Of a stretch of DNA of 19,219 nucleotides, positions 7,249-14,389 are shown in pieces. The DNA comes from Myxococcales bacterium (GTDB lineage Bacteria > Myxococcota > Polyangia > Polyangiales > Polyangiaceae). Position numbers and translations under genes: made by a program. The stretch lies in the NCBI GenBank assembly GCA_003151595.1, contig PLXW01000058.1:40063-59281 (forward strand), written 5' to 3'. The notes beneath the pieces are model-generated. The model ran no database searches. It saw only the letters and a list, made by a program, of their open reading frames with translations, and was not told the origin of the DNA. Numbering within the stretch: the first letter of the stretch is position 1; each line of letters opens with the position of its first letter.

Positions 7249-7336
7249 CGCGGTCGAGTCCTCGTCGCATCGACCTGCGTCGACGCAACCGCGGTCGAGT
7301 CCTCGTCGCATCGACCTGCTTCGACGCAACCGCGGT
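7249..7336. repeat. Two-copy 41-bp tandem repeat
   Basis: Unit one spans 7249-7289 and unit two 7290-7330. They differ at one position only (G at 7279, T at 7320). A third copy starts (CGCGGT, 7331-7336) and then diverges. The unit begins CGCGGTCGAGTCCTCGTCGC and ends TCGACGCAAC. It lies between the XRE and aminotransferase genes and shows no coding logic in any frame; unequal crossing-over or slippage is the likely origin. Confidence 0.85.
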
Positions 7337-7349
7337 GACGAAGTCGTCG

Positions 7350-7367
7350 CGTCGCTCCCATGCGACG
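7350..7367 (-). terminator. Small hairpin just after the aminotransferase stop
   Basis: CGTCGC-TCCCAT-GCGACG gives a perfect 6-bp stem with a 6-base loop, beginning seven bases beyond the stop codon of the aminotransferase. There is no U-rich run, so this is at most a weak or factor-assisted terminator. Confidence 0.3.
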
Positions 7368-7373
7368 AGCTGT

Positions 7374-8666
7374 CTATCGACGCTGCAGCGCCGGCATCTG
7401 CGTCGTCACGCCCGCGCGCACCATCGACTCGATGCGCACCATGGCCTTCTCGAGCGTGGCCATCGACGGGCCGAACGAGAAGCGTACGTAGTCCTTGAAG
7501 CGTGAGGCACGTCCGCTGCGTCGCTTGCCCGGGTTCACGTCGAAGAACTCGCCCGGCACGGTGATGACCTTGTGATCGAGAGCGGCGCGGAAGAAGCTCA
7601 TACCGTCGTTCATGTTCGCGGGTAGCTCGGCCACGCTCCCCCAGCAGTAGAACGTCCCGTCGGGCGTGCGATCGAGGCGCACACCGATGCGCTCGAGGCG
7701 CGAGTAGAGGAAGTCTCGCTTTTCTCGGAAGGCCGCGTGAATCGCGTTCGTCTCCGCGACCACGTAGCTCTCCTCGAGCAGAGGAATGGCGGCGCGCTGC
7801 AGCGGCTTCGATCCGCCGCCGTCGAGGAAGCTCCCCGCGCTCGACAGCGCCTCGATCACGCGCTTGGGGCCGACCGACCACGTGACGCGCCAGCCGGGGT
7901 AACGCCAGTTCTTGGTGAGCCCGTCGAAGACGACGACCGGATCGCGATCGACGTTTTCCACGTAGCGCGCGGCGCTCTCCACCGGCAGCGTGCCGTGGCG
8001 CGGGCGGTAGATGTAGTGCGAATAGAACTCGTCGAGGAGCAACGCCGCGTCGTACTCGCGCGCGGTGTGGACCCACTTCGCGAGGTCTTCGCCGTCGACC
8101 AGCTTGCCCGTCGGGTTGCACGGGTTCGACAGGAGCAGCGCGGACAGACCGCGGCCGAGGATCTCGCGCTTCAAGTCGTCGGCGGTGAACGAGTAGCCGC
8201 GCTCGGGCTCGAGCAAGATCGGGATGGCGGTGAAGGCCTTGAAGATGTCGAGCAGCTCCTCGTACGCGGTGTAGTCGGGGAGGAAGTGCCCGAGGTTGAT
8301 GTGCCCGAGGCTGGCCGCGGCGCGCGTGAGCGACGTGCGACCGCCGCCCGAGATGCACACGTTCTCCGCGGAGTACTGCGACGGCATGCCGCGCCGGTAG
8401 AGCGTGTTGTAGAGCGACGCGATCGACTCGCGCAGCTCCCACAGGCCGGCGACCGGCGCGTACTCCTGGTCGTCCATGTGAATGGAGACCTGGTGGATGC
8501 GCTCGGGCGAGCCGGGGAGCTCGCCCGTCTCGGGCTGCCCCTGGCCGAGGTTGCACCAGTCGGTGTCGGCCGGTGAAAAGCCGAGCTTCACCGCCTCGCT
8601 GGTGACGTAGATGACGCCCGTGCGGGGGACGGCGCGGAAAGCGTGGAGCGTGTTGTCGTCGCTCAT
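7374..8666 (-). CDS. PLP-dependent class I/II aminotransferase
   Basis: A 430-residue fold-type I aminotransferase that moves an amino group between an amino acid and a 2-oxo acid using pyridoxal phosphate. The visible active-site set is complete: NPCNPTG (181-187), DEFY (212-215, Asp contacting the pyridine nitrogen and Tyr the O3'), Lys252 in GLTKNWRYPGWR as the Schiff-base lysine, and Arg395 in DYVRFSF as the likely carboxylate-binding residue. The N-terminal strand NLGQGQPETG is typical too. I chose the ATG at 8666; the frame stays open to 8753, but that extension runs across the divergent promoter region and into the neighbouring lipoprotein gene. TGCTAACGT ends eight bases before the ATG and no Shine-Dalgarno is present, so the mRNA may be leaderless. 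The substrate cannot be read from the sequence, and no neighbour is an obvious pathway partner. Confidence 0.92.
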   Translation of the reverse strand: MSDDNTLHAFRAVPRTGVIYVTSEAVKLGFSPADTDWCNLGQGQPETGELPGSPERIHQVSIHMDDQEYAPVAGLWELRESIASLYNTLYRRGMPSQYSAENVCISGGGRTSLTRAAASLGHINLGHFLPDYTAYEELLDIFKAFTAIPILLEPERGYSFTADDLKREILGRGLSALLLSNPCNPTGKLVDGEDLAKWVHTAREYDAALLLDEFYSHYIYRPRHGTLPVESAARYVENVDRDPVVVFDGLTKNWRYPGWRVTWSVGPKRVIEALSSAGSFLDGGGSKPLQRAAIPLLEESYVVAETNAIHAAFREKRDFLYSRLERIGVRLDRTPDGTFYCWGSVAELPANMNDGMSFFRAALDHKVITVPGEFFDVNPGKRRSGRASRFKDYVRFSFGPSMATLEKAMVRIESMVRAGVTTQMPALQRR

Positions 8667-8743
8667 GAGAGGCGACGTTAGCAGACGAGTCGCAACCGAG
8701 CTTGTCGGCGACAAGCCCGTGGGCGCTGCTAATCTCACGAACC
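8667..8743. promoter_or_regulatory. Mirror-image divergent promoter with nested inverted repeats
   Basis: The 77-base gap between the aminotransferase (-) and lipoprotein (+) holds two nested inverted repeats. The outer pair is TTAGCAG (8678-8684) and CTGCTAA (8726-8732). The inner one is GCTTGTC-GGC-GACAAGC (8700-8716), a perfect 7-3-7 palindrome. The outer arms are the cores of extended -10-like elements, TGCTAACGT on the minus strand and TGCTAATCT on the plus strand. Each ends exactly eight bases before its start codon. The inner palindrome sits between them, where an operator would control both genes. Confidence 0.6.
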
Positions 8744-9595
8744 GTGAAAGCATTCCTCGTAGCGACGGTCTTGCTCGTGACGGGCGCCTCGGCCTGCTCG
8801 TCGAACGACAGCGGGGGAGGGGGCGCGGCGGACGCCGGAGACGCGGGGATCGACTCGTCGATCGCGCCGACGCCCGACGCGGGCCAGCCGCCGAACGCGG
8901 ACGCGAACGGCGTCGTCACGGGTGACTCGTCGACGAAGGCCACGGCCTGCACCGCGGCGCCGTTCGTCGGGTACGCCGCGACGGTCACCACGCTCAGCGC
9001 GAACGGATCGACCGGGCCGCTCGCCGGCGCCAAGATCGGGTTCAGCACGTGCGAAGGGTTCGAGCTCACGACGAGCGCGACCGGCGGCGCGACCGCGAAG
9101 CTCACGCAGGGGATCGCGGTCACGCCGCTCTACGAAGACACGGGGTTCATCAGCGCGCTCGGCGCGGAGATCCCGGCGAGCGGCGACGTCACCGAGGCGG
9201 TCACGCTCTTCAACGACGACGTCACCGGGCTCATCCCCGGCTTCGCGTTCGACGGCGGCGAAGCGGCGATCGTCGAGATCGTGCTGGCGGTCGACGCGGC
9301 GGCGACGGCGCCGTGCAACGTGACCTCCGGCGTGACGCTCACCGTGACCGGCCACAGCGAAGCGAGCGTGAGCTACATGGGCGCGGCGTGGCCGACGGAT
9401 CACGACGTGGCGTCGACGACCGCGAGCACCGACGGGACGCGCGCCTTCATCGGCGGGATCGTCGGCGCGACGAAGGTGGCGATCGCCGGGACGAAGAGCG
9501 GGTGCAACGTGAAGCTCGTGACGGGGGCGCAGACGGGGGAGTTCGCGCTGCTGGCGGGGTCGATCACGATCGGGACGGCGACGATCACGAATTGA
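8744..9595 (+). CDS. Secreted lipoprotein with possible carboxypeptidase-regulatory-like beta domain
   Basis: A 283-residue lipoprotein. From the GTG at 8744 it begins VKAFLVATVLLVTGASAC, a lipoprotein signal with lipid-attachment Cys18. A Gly/Ala/Asp/Pro-rich tether (about 19-60) follows, and then a beta-rich region. The segment GPLAGAKIGFSTCEGFELTT (91-110) resembles a carboxypeptidase-regulatory/CnaB-like repeat, and the rest is Gly/Thr/Val-rich. Four cysteines remain in the folded part (69, 103, 191, 254), so two disulfides are possible. I prefer this start because it puts the charged residue right before the hydrophobic core; a TTG at 8702 is in frame but unnecessary. TGCTAATCT ends eight bases before the GTG and there is no Shine-Dalgarno. 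It is followed by the REP-like element. Function is unknown. Confidence 0.85.
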   Translation: MKAFLVATVLLVTGASACSSNDSGGGGAADAGDAGIDSSIAPTPDAGQPPNADANGVVTGDSSTKATACTAAPFVGYAATVTTLSANGSTGPLAGAKIGFSTCEGFELTTSATGGATAKLTQGIAVTPLYEDTGFISALGAEIPASGDVTEAVTLFNDDVTGLIPGFAFDGGEAAIVEIVLAVDAAATAPCNVTSGVTLTVTGHSEASVSYMGAAWPTDHDVASTTASTDGTRAFIGGIVGATKVAIAGTKSGCNVKLVTGAQTGEFALLAGSITIGTATITN

Positions 9596-9616
9596 TCGTC
9601 GGCCGCGGCCGCAACT

Positions 9617-9720
9617 AACCCTCACCCCCGGCCCCTCTCCCGCAAGGGGAGAGGGGAGGAGAGAACACGCTCTGGCTCCCCCTCTCCCCTTGCGGGAGAG
9701 GGGGCTGGGGGGTGAGGGTT
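9617..9720. repeat. REP/BIME-like inverted pair of hairpins, probable bidirectional terminator
   Basis: Two arms of 40 and 42 bases (9617-9656 and 9679-9720) are near-perfect reverse complements around a 22-base spacer. Each arm carries its own 10-bp hairpin: CCCCTCTCCC-GCAAG-GGGAGAGGGG at 9632-9656 and the mirror copy with loop CTTGC at 9679-9703. The outer flanks AACCCTCACCCCC and its complement extend the pairing. It lies between two convergent genes (ends at 9595 and 9729), the usual place for such extragenic elements. From memory, very similar CCCTCTCCC-GGGAGAGGG elements are dispersed in many proteobacterial genomes. It may act as a terminator or mRNA-protecting structure for both genes. 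Confidence 0.85.
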
Positions 9721-9728
9721 CGCGCGCA

Positions 9729-10859
9729 TCACCGCCCCGCCGCGTCCAGCACCTCCGCCATGAAGTGCACCAGCGCCCACTTCTCCTGAATCGCCGGCTC
9801 CCCTTCGAGCTCCACGTGCACCACCGCCGGGCTCACGAGCACCTGGCGCACGAGCCCCTTCGGTACATCGGCCGCGAGCCATAGCGTCTCGGTCGCGGGG
9901 ATCACCGAGTCGCCGGCGCCGTGAAGCAGGAACACCGGCGCCTTCAGCGTCGCGAGGCGATCGTGCGGCGAGGCGGCGCGCATCGTGTCAGCGTGCGCGG
10001 CGATCTCGGCAAGAAGCTCGGGGCCGACGGCGTGGAGATCGTCGTCGAAGAGCGCGTCGATCTTCGCGAGCGATGCGGGCGAGAGCGCCTTGGCGCGCGC
10101 GCGGGCGGCGTCCTTCTCTTCCCACAGCCATAGGCGAAGCGCGTCGCGCGCGACGGCGAGATCGTCGGCCGGGAAGAAGTCGGCGAGGCGATCGTAGACG
10201 AGCACCAGCGGGCCATACGGGTGCGCGGCGAGGTGCAGGATCGATCCGTCCGGGCGCGCGATCTCGTTCGTGGCGAAGAAGCGCGAGACGCGCGCGAGGT
10301 CGTCGTGCGCGCCGATGGCCACGACGAACGAGACGTCGGGCGCGAACCGCGCGTCGCTCGCCGCGAGGAGCGCGAGGCCGCCGGCGAAGCTCATTCCCAT
10401 GACGCCCACCGGCGCGCCGATCTTCACGTGCAGCGCGTGCGCGGCGTCGCCGATCTCGTCGGCCGCCGCGCCGTCGATCTGGTAGTCGATGAGCTCGCGG
10501 ACTTCGGGCGTGAGGATCGTGACTCCGCTGGCGGCGATGGCGCGCGCGAACCGAACGAGGCGCGGCTCGTCGATCCCGAGGTGATGCACGCCGGGAATCA
10601 GCACCAGCGCGCCGCGGGGCGATCGCGGCGAATAGAGTCGCGCGCGGATCGCGGGGTGACCGGGATCGTCGATGGGGAAGACGGTCTCGCTGACGTCGAC
10701 CGCCGCGCCGCCGTTCACGTCCTGGAAGCGCGCAAGGAGTTGCGCTGCGCGCACGTGCATCAGCGCCGGACGCCACGCGACGCCGATCGCCGCCACGACG
10801 ACGAGCCCGAGGACGCGCGCTAGACTTCCGCGCGTGCGCCAGATCCTCCACGTCGACAT
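9729..10859 (-). CDS. Alpha/beta hydrolase with N-terminal membrane anchor
   Basis: A 376-residue alpha/beta-fold hydrolase. The nucleophile elbow is GMSFAGG with Ser157. PGVHHLG (89-95) fits the oxyanion-hole loop, HGAGDSVIP (313-321) carries the acid Asp317, and His348 in VVHVEL is the likely catalytic His. The N-terminus (RGSLARVLGLVVVAAIGVAW, 10-29) is a single hydrophobic anchor, so the enzyme probably faces the periplasm. The ATG at 10859 overlaps the divergent polymerase IV gene by 26 bases; the next ATG (Met34, 10760) would avoid this but would lose the anchor. TAGAAC lies six bases upstream of 10859, inside the polymerase gene. Substrate is unknown; esterase or peptidase-like activity is possible. 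Confidence 0.82.
   Translation of the reverse strand: MSTWRIWRTRGSLARVLGLVVVAAIGVAWRPALMHVRAAQLLARFQDVNGGAAVDVSETVFPIDDPGHPAIRARLYSPRSPRGALVLIPGVHHLGIDEPRLVRFARAIAASGVTILTPEVRELIDYQIDGAAADEIGDAAHALHVKIGAPVGVMGMSFAGGLALLAASDARFAPDVSFVVAIGAHDDLARVSRFFATNEIARPDGSILHLAAHPYGPLVLVYDRLADFFPADDLAVARDALRLWLWEEKDAARARAKALSPASLAKIDALFDDDLHAVGPELLAEIAAHADTMRAASPHDRLATLKAPVFLLHGAGDSVIPATETLWLAADVPKGLVRQVLVSPAVVHVELEGEPAIQEKWALVHFMAEVLDAAGR
10821..10826 (+). promoter_or_regulatory. Candidate -10 element of dinB
   Basis: TAGACT matches TANNNT and ends seven bases before the GTG start of dinB. The start has no Shine-Dalgarno. The element lies inside the 5' coding part of the divergent hydrolase gene. It fits the short-leader pattern seen at other genes here, but no -35 box is obvious. 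Confidence 0.4.
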
Positions 10860-12048
10860 GGATGCGTTCTACGCCTCCGTCGAGCTGCGCGACGATCCTT
10901 CTCTCGCCGGCAAGCCCGTGGTGGTCGGCGGGAAGTCGCGCCGCAGCGTGGTCGCCGCCGCGAGCTACGAAGCGCGCAAGTACCGCGTCTTCTCGGCGAT
11001 GCCGATGGCCGAGGCGCTGCGGCTCTGTCCGAAGCTCGTCATCGTCGAGCCGAACATGCGCAAGTACGCCGACGTCAGCGCGAAGGTGTTCGCCATCTTC
11101 CGCCGCTACACGCCGCTCGTGCAGGGGCTCTCGCTCGACGAGGCCTTCCTCGACGTGACCGCCAGCCAGTCGCTCTTCGGAGACGGCGCGGCGATCGCGA
11201 GGCGGGTCAAAGACGACATCAAGGGCGAGCTACGCCTCACGGCCTCGGCCGGCGTCGCGCGCTGCAAGTTCGCCGCGAAGATCGCCAGCGATCTGCAGAA
11301 GCCCGACGGGCTGGTCGTCATCCCCGACGACGTGGCGTCGTTCCTGGCGCCGATGCCGATCGAGAAGATGTGGGGCATCGGACCGAAGACCGCGCCGCGC
11401 CTCCGCGCCCTCGGCTTCGCCACGCTGGGAGACCTCGCGCGCGCGCAGCCCGAGAAGCTGGAGCGGGTGCTCGGTGTGTGGGGACTCCACGTGTCGCAGC
11501 TCGCGCGCGGCGTCGACGATCGCGACGTCGACCCCGAGGGGCTCGCCAAATCGATCGGCGCCGAGCAGACGTACGAGCACGATCTCCACGACCGCGACGC
11601 CATCCTCCGCACGCTCCTCGATCACGCGGAGCGCGTGGCGCAGCGCCTCGCAAGCGAGGGCCTGTCGGCGCGCGTCGTCGTCGTGAAGCTGAAGTACTCC
11701 GACTTCACCAGCCGCACGCGCCGCGTGACGCTCCCCGAAGCCGTCATGGACGCGACCTCGATCCACGAAGCCGCGGCGCGCTTGCTCGAGGGGTTCCCCA
11801 AGCGAAACGACGGCGTGCGACTCACCGGCGTGAGCACGTCGGGCCTGGTCGAAGGGCCGCCCGCGCGGCTGCTGTTCGGCGGCGAAGAGGCCGAGCGGCG
11901 GCGCAAGGTCGAAGAGCTCGTGCTGAAGGTCAAGACGAAGTTCGGCGCCGAAGGGATGACGCGCGCGACGCTCCTCGACCGCGACCAGAACGTGGGCGGA
12001 GTCTCGATGTCGCTGCGCGGAAAGCCGCGCGTCTCGAACGACGAGTAA
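10834..12048 (+). CDS. dinB: DNA polymerase IV (Y-family translesion polymerase)
   Basis: A 404-residue Y-family polymerase that copies past damaged bases, usually with low fidelity and under damage stress. The start is a GTG giving the family-typical opening RQILHVDMDAFYASVE. Asp8, Asp102 and Glu103 (SLDEAFLDV) form the metal site, and Tyr13 takes the steric-gate position. CKFAAKIASDLQKPDG (144-159) is the conserved palm segment, and WGIGPKTAPRLRALG (180-194) the helix-hairpin-helix thumb. The little-finger domain covers about 240-340. ARLLF (344-348) fits a degenerate sliding-clamp-binding motif, followed by an ERRRK tail. The length is somewhat above the E. coli protein. TAGACT lies seven bases upstream; I see no recognisable LexA box. 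It is head-to-head with the hydrolase, with a 26-base overlap of starts, and convergent with the ABC operon. Confidence 0.96.
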   Translation: MRQILHVDMDAFYASVELRDDPSLAGKPVVVGGKSRRSVVAAASYEARKYRVFSAMPMAEALRLCPKLVIVEPNMRKYADVSAKVFAIFRRYTPLVQGLSLDEAFLDVTASQSLFGDGAAIARRVKDDIKGELRLTASAGVARCKFAAKIASDLQKPDGLVVIPDDVASFLAPMPIEKMWGIGPKTAPRLRALGFATLGDLARAQPEKLERVLGVWGLHVSQLARGVDDRDVDPEGLAKSIGAEQTYEHDLHDRDAILRTLLDHAERVAQRLASEGLSARVVVVKLKYSDFTSRTRRVTLPEAVMDATSIHEAAARLLEGFPKRNDGVRLTGVSTSGLVEGPPARLLFGGEEAERRRKVEELVLKVKTKFGAEGMTRATLLDRDQNVGGVSMSLRGKPRVSNDE

Positions 12049-12074
12049 CGAACGACTCGCGGCTACGCGCCGCG
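12042..12074. terminator. Weak hairpins between convergent dinB and permease stops
   Basis: The 14-base gap and its edges can fold as CGAGT (12042-12046) with ACTCG (12055-12059), or as CGCGGC (12058-12063) with GCCGCG (12069-12074). Each overlaps one of the two stop codons. No U-tract follows either, so this is a tentative bidirectional terminator. Confidence 0.2.
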
Positions 12075-13229
12075 CATCGCCTGCACCGGATTGATCCGCG
12101 CTGCGCGAATCGCCGGGAAGAAGCCGCCCAGCACCCCCATCACCGACGCGATCACGATCGCCGTGATCAAGATCTGCGGCGTCGGCTCGAAGCGGAACGA
12201 CAGCTCGGACCACGTCGCGTTGTTCATCAGCGTGATCCGCTTCATCCCCATGAGCAGCGACGCCGCCGCGCCGATCACTCCGCCCATCACCGCCAGCGCG
12301 ATCGACTCGACCAGGAACGAGAACAAGATCTGGAACCGCGAGAACCCGAGCGCGCGCAACGTGCCGATCTCGCGCTGACGCTGCGCCACGGTGGCGTGCA
12401 TCGTGATCATCGCGCCGATGATGGCGCCGATGGAGAAGAAGAACGCGATGATGAAGCCGAGCACCGAGAGGACCATCGCCGTCCCGTGCGACGACTTCTC
12501 GTAGAACTCTGCGTCGCGCATCGCCGTCACGTTGAGCTGCCGATTGGTCTCCACCTCGGTCTTGAAGGCGTCGAACTTCGCCGGCGAGTCGAGCCGCACG
12601 CGAATGCTCGACACGACCCCCTGGCGGCCGAACGTCGCGCGAATGACGTTCATGTCGCCCCAGATTTCCGACTCGAACGCCGAGCCGTTGTCCTCGAACA
12701 CGCCGACGATCTTGAGCGGGCGGTTCTTCCGCATCTCGATCGACTGCCCGACCTCCAGCCCCACGAAGCGGCCGCGGATCGAGCTGCCGACGATCGCCTC
12801 GTCGGTGCCCGGCGTCGCCGCGCGACCTTCGATGATCTTCACCGACGGCCGGAACGTCATCACGTCGTCGGGGACGCCGCGCAGGGTCACGTTCGAGAAG
12901 CCGCCGGTGTTCTTTCCGATGAGCACGACGACGAGGAGCTCACTGACGGCGAGCGGCCTGCCGTTCGCCGCCTTCGCCACGCCCGAAGCGGCGGTGACGA
13001 GCGACACGTTCGACTCCTCGATGCCGCTCGTCAGCTCCACGTCGGAGCCTTTGCGCAGCACGATGGCCACGTCGGGATCGGCCGCGCGGGCGGACGCCTG
13101 CTTGATGCCGTTCTTCATCATCATCACGGACGCGAAGATGAAGACGACGAGCGCCAGGCCGAGCGCGGCGGCGAGCGTCGTCGTCCGGCGAACGGTGAGG
13201 CTGCGAATGTTGTAGGCGATCGGAATCAT
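12063..13229 (-). CDS. ABC transporter permease, FtsX/MacB type (second permease)
   Basis: A 388-residue permease with the MacB/LolC layout: one N-terminal span (about 17-36), a large periplasmic domain (about 38-250) and three C-terminal spans (about 251-277, 303-327, 352-376). The cytoplasmic loop REIGTLRALGFSRFQI between spans two and three is the conserved coupling-helix region that contacts the ATPase. The ending PAIRAARINPVQAMRGA is characteristic of FtsX-domain permeases. The start overlaps the stop of the first permease as ATGA, so both are made together and probably form a heterodimer. It is the last gene of the five-gene operon and is convergent with dinB. Such permeases transmit ATP-driven motion to the periplasm rather than carrying the substrate across the membrane. 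Confidence 0.93.
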   Translation of the reverse strand: MIPIAYNIRSLTVRRTTTLAAALGLALVVFIFASVMMMKNGIKQASARAADPDVAIVLRKGSDVELTSGIEESNVSLVTAASGVAKAANGRPLAVSELLVVVLIGKNTGGFSNVTLRGVPDDVMTFRPSVKIIEGRAATPGTDEAIVGSSIRGRFVGLEVGQSIEMRKNRPLKIVGVFEDNGSAFESEIWGDMNVIRATFGRQGVVSSIRVRLDSPAKFDAFKTEVETNRQLNVTAMRDAEFYEKSSHGTAMVLSVLGFIIAFFFSIGAIIGAMITMHATVAQRQREIGTLRALGFSRFQILFSFLVESIALAVMGGVIGAAASLLMGMKRITLMNNATWSELSFRFEPTPQILITAIVIASVMGVLGGFFPAIRAARINPVQAMRGA

Positions 13230-14389
13230 GCGATCCTCCGCAGCGCGTCGGTGACGGGCATGCGCCCCGCGCGAATCGCGGGGATCAGCGACGCGAGCGC
13301 GCCGAGCCCCAGCGTGAGCGTGACCGCCGCGATGGCCGTGACGGGGCTCATCTGGAAGCGGGGAAAGAACTGCCCCATGTTCTCTTCGAGGTACTTCCCC
13401 AGCCCGCCCACGAGCGGCACCGAGAGGAGCAGCCCGAAGACGCCGGCGAGGAGCGACAGCGTCAGCGCCTCGCCCACGATGAACGATCGAATGTGCGCCG
13501 GCTGAAACCCGAGCGCGCGGAGCACGCCGTACTCGGTCGTCCGCTCACGCACGCCCATGGCGATCGTGTTGCCGAGGATCAGCATCATGATGAGCAGGAT
13601 GATGACCGACACGACGTTCAGGGCGTCGAGCACGGCGCTGATGCCGCCGAGGAACGAGTTGTTCATCGCCTGCTCGCTCATCGTCTCGGTCTGGACGTCG
13701 CTGTCGTCGAACAGCTTGTCGATCTGATCGCAGATGGCGGCGCTCTTCGACGGGTCGTCGATGCGCGCCACGGTCCAGCCGATCCTGTCCTTCTGCCGGA
13801 CGTTCGCGCTGTCGTTCAGGTACTCCCAGTGAAACCAGAAGTTCGTGCGGGGGACGGACGACTCCTTCGGCACCGAGTAAATCCCGTCGACGGTGAACTG
13901 CCAGTCGCCCGGGTAGATCGTCCCCGCGAGGACGACCTTGTCGCCCACCTTCCAGTGGAACTTGCTCGCCAGCGAGTCGCCCACGATGGCGCCGGTCTTG
14001 TCCGTCTTCCAGGCCGCGAGCTGGGCAGGATCGATCTTGATCTCGGAGTACACGTCGAACGCGTTGTCGGCGACGGCCATGTTCGCGAAGAACTCGTCGG
14101 GGTAGGCCGCGAGCTTCCCGCCGAACCAGTTCATCCACGACGCCGACGTCACGCCCGGGACGTTCCGGATCTGGTCGATGTACTTCTTCGGGAGCGGGAT
14201 CACGAACGACACCTTGTTGCGCGTCGCCAGCCGATCCTTCGCCGCGTACTCGACCCCGGCGTTCCACGCGCTCAGCACCGTGCGCAGCATGACGAAGGCG
14301 ACGATCGCCACCGCGCCGCCGAGCACGCTCATGAACGTGCGGAACTTGTTCCGCTGCAAGTTGCGCGCGGCCACCGACCACAGCGTCAC
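13226..14389 (-). CDS. ABC transporter permease, FtsX/MacB type (first permease)
   Basis: A 387-residue permease with a span at about 18-38, a periplasmic domain at about 40-250, then spans at about 251-278, 306-330 and 348-372. The coupling segment RERTTEYGVLRALGFQPAHI and the ending PAIRAGRMPVTDALRRIA are family hallmarks. The start is a GTG at 14389 that overlaps the ATPase stop as GTGA; this start was chosen over a longer frame reaching 14812, because that part would lie wholly inside the ATPase gene and is Arg/Ala-rich noise. It shares topology and the ALGF loop with the second permease but their periplasmic domains differ clearly, suggesting an asymmetric pair as in LolC/LolE. Confidence 0.92.
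   Translation of the reverse strand: MTLWSVAARNLQRNKFRTFMSVLGGAVAIVAFVMLRTVLSAWNAGVEYAAKDRLATRNKVSFVIPLPKKYIDQIRNVPGVTSASWMNWFGGKLAAYPDEFFANMAVADNAFDVYSEIKIDPAQLAAWKTDKTGAIVGDSLASKFHWKVGDKVVLAGTIYPGDWQFTVDGIYSVPKESSVPRTNFWFHWEYLNDSANVRQKDRIGWTVARIDDPSKSAAICDQIDKLFDDSDVQTETMSEQAMNNSFLGGISAVLDALNVVSVIILLIMMLILGNTIAMGVRERTTEYGVLRALGFQPAHIRSFIVGEALTLSLLAGVFGLLLSVPLVGGLGKYLEENMGQFFPRFQMSPVTAIAAVTLTLGLGALASLIPAIRAGRMPVTDALRRIA

Noticed and set aside
7249..7330. CRISPR array
   Set aside because: There are only two directly abutting units with no spacer between them and no cas genes nearby.
7123..9123. Long minus-strand open frame of 666 residues
   Set aside because: It overlaps the aminotransferase and lipoprotein genes in another frame, has Arg/His-rich composition and shows no recognisable domain.
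10780..10833. LexA-type SOS box in front of dinB
   Set aside because: I found no palindromic LexA-like sequence in the upstream bases, only the TAGACT hexamer.
11370..13505. Long plus-strand open frame of 711 residues across dinB and the permease genes
   Set aside because: It is extremely rich in Arg, Asp and His, has no domain, and overlaps two well-supported genes. This is a typical GC-rich shadow frame.
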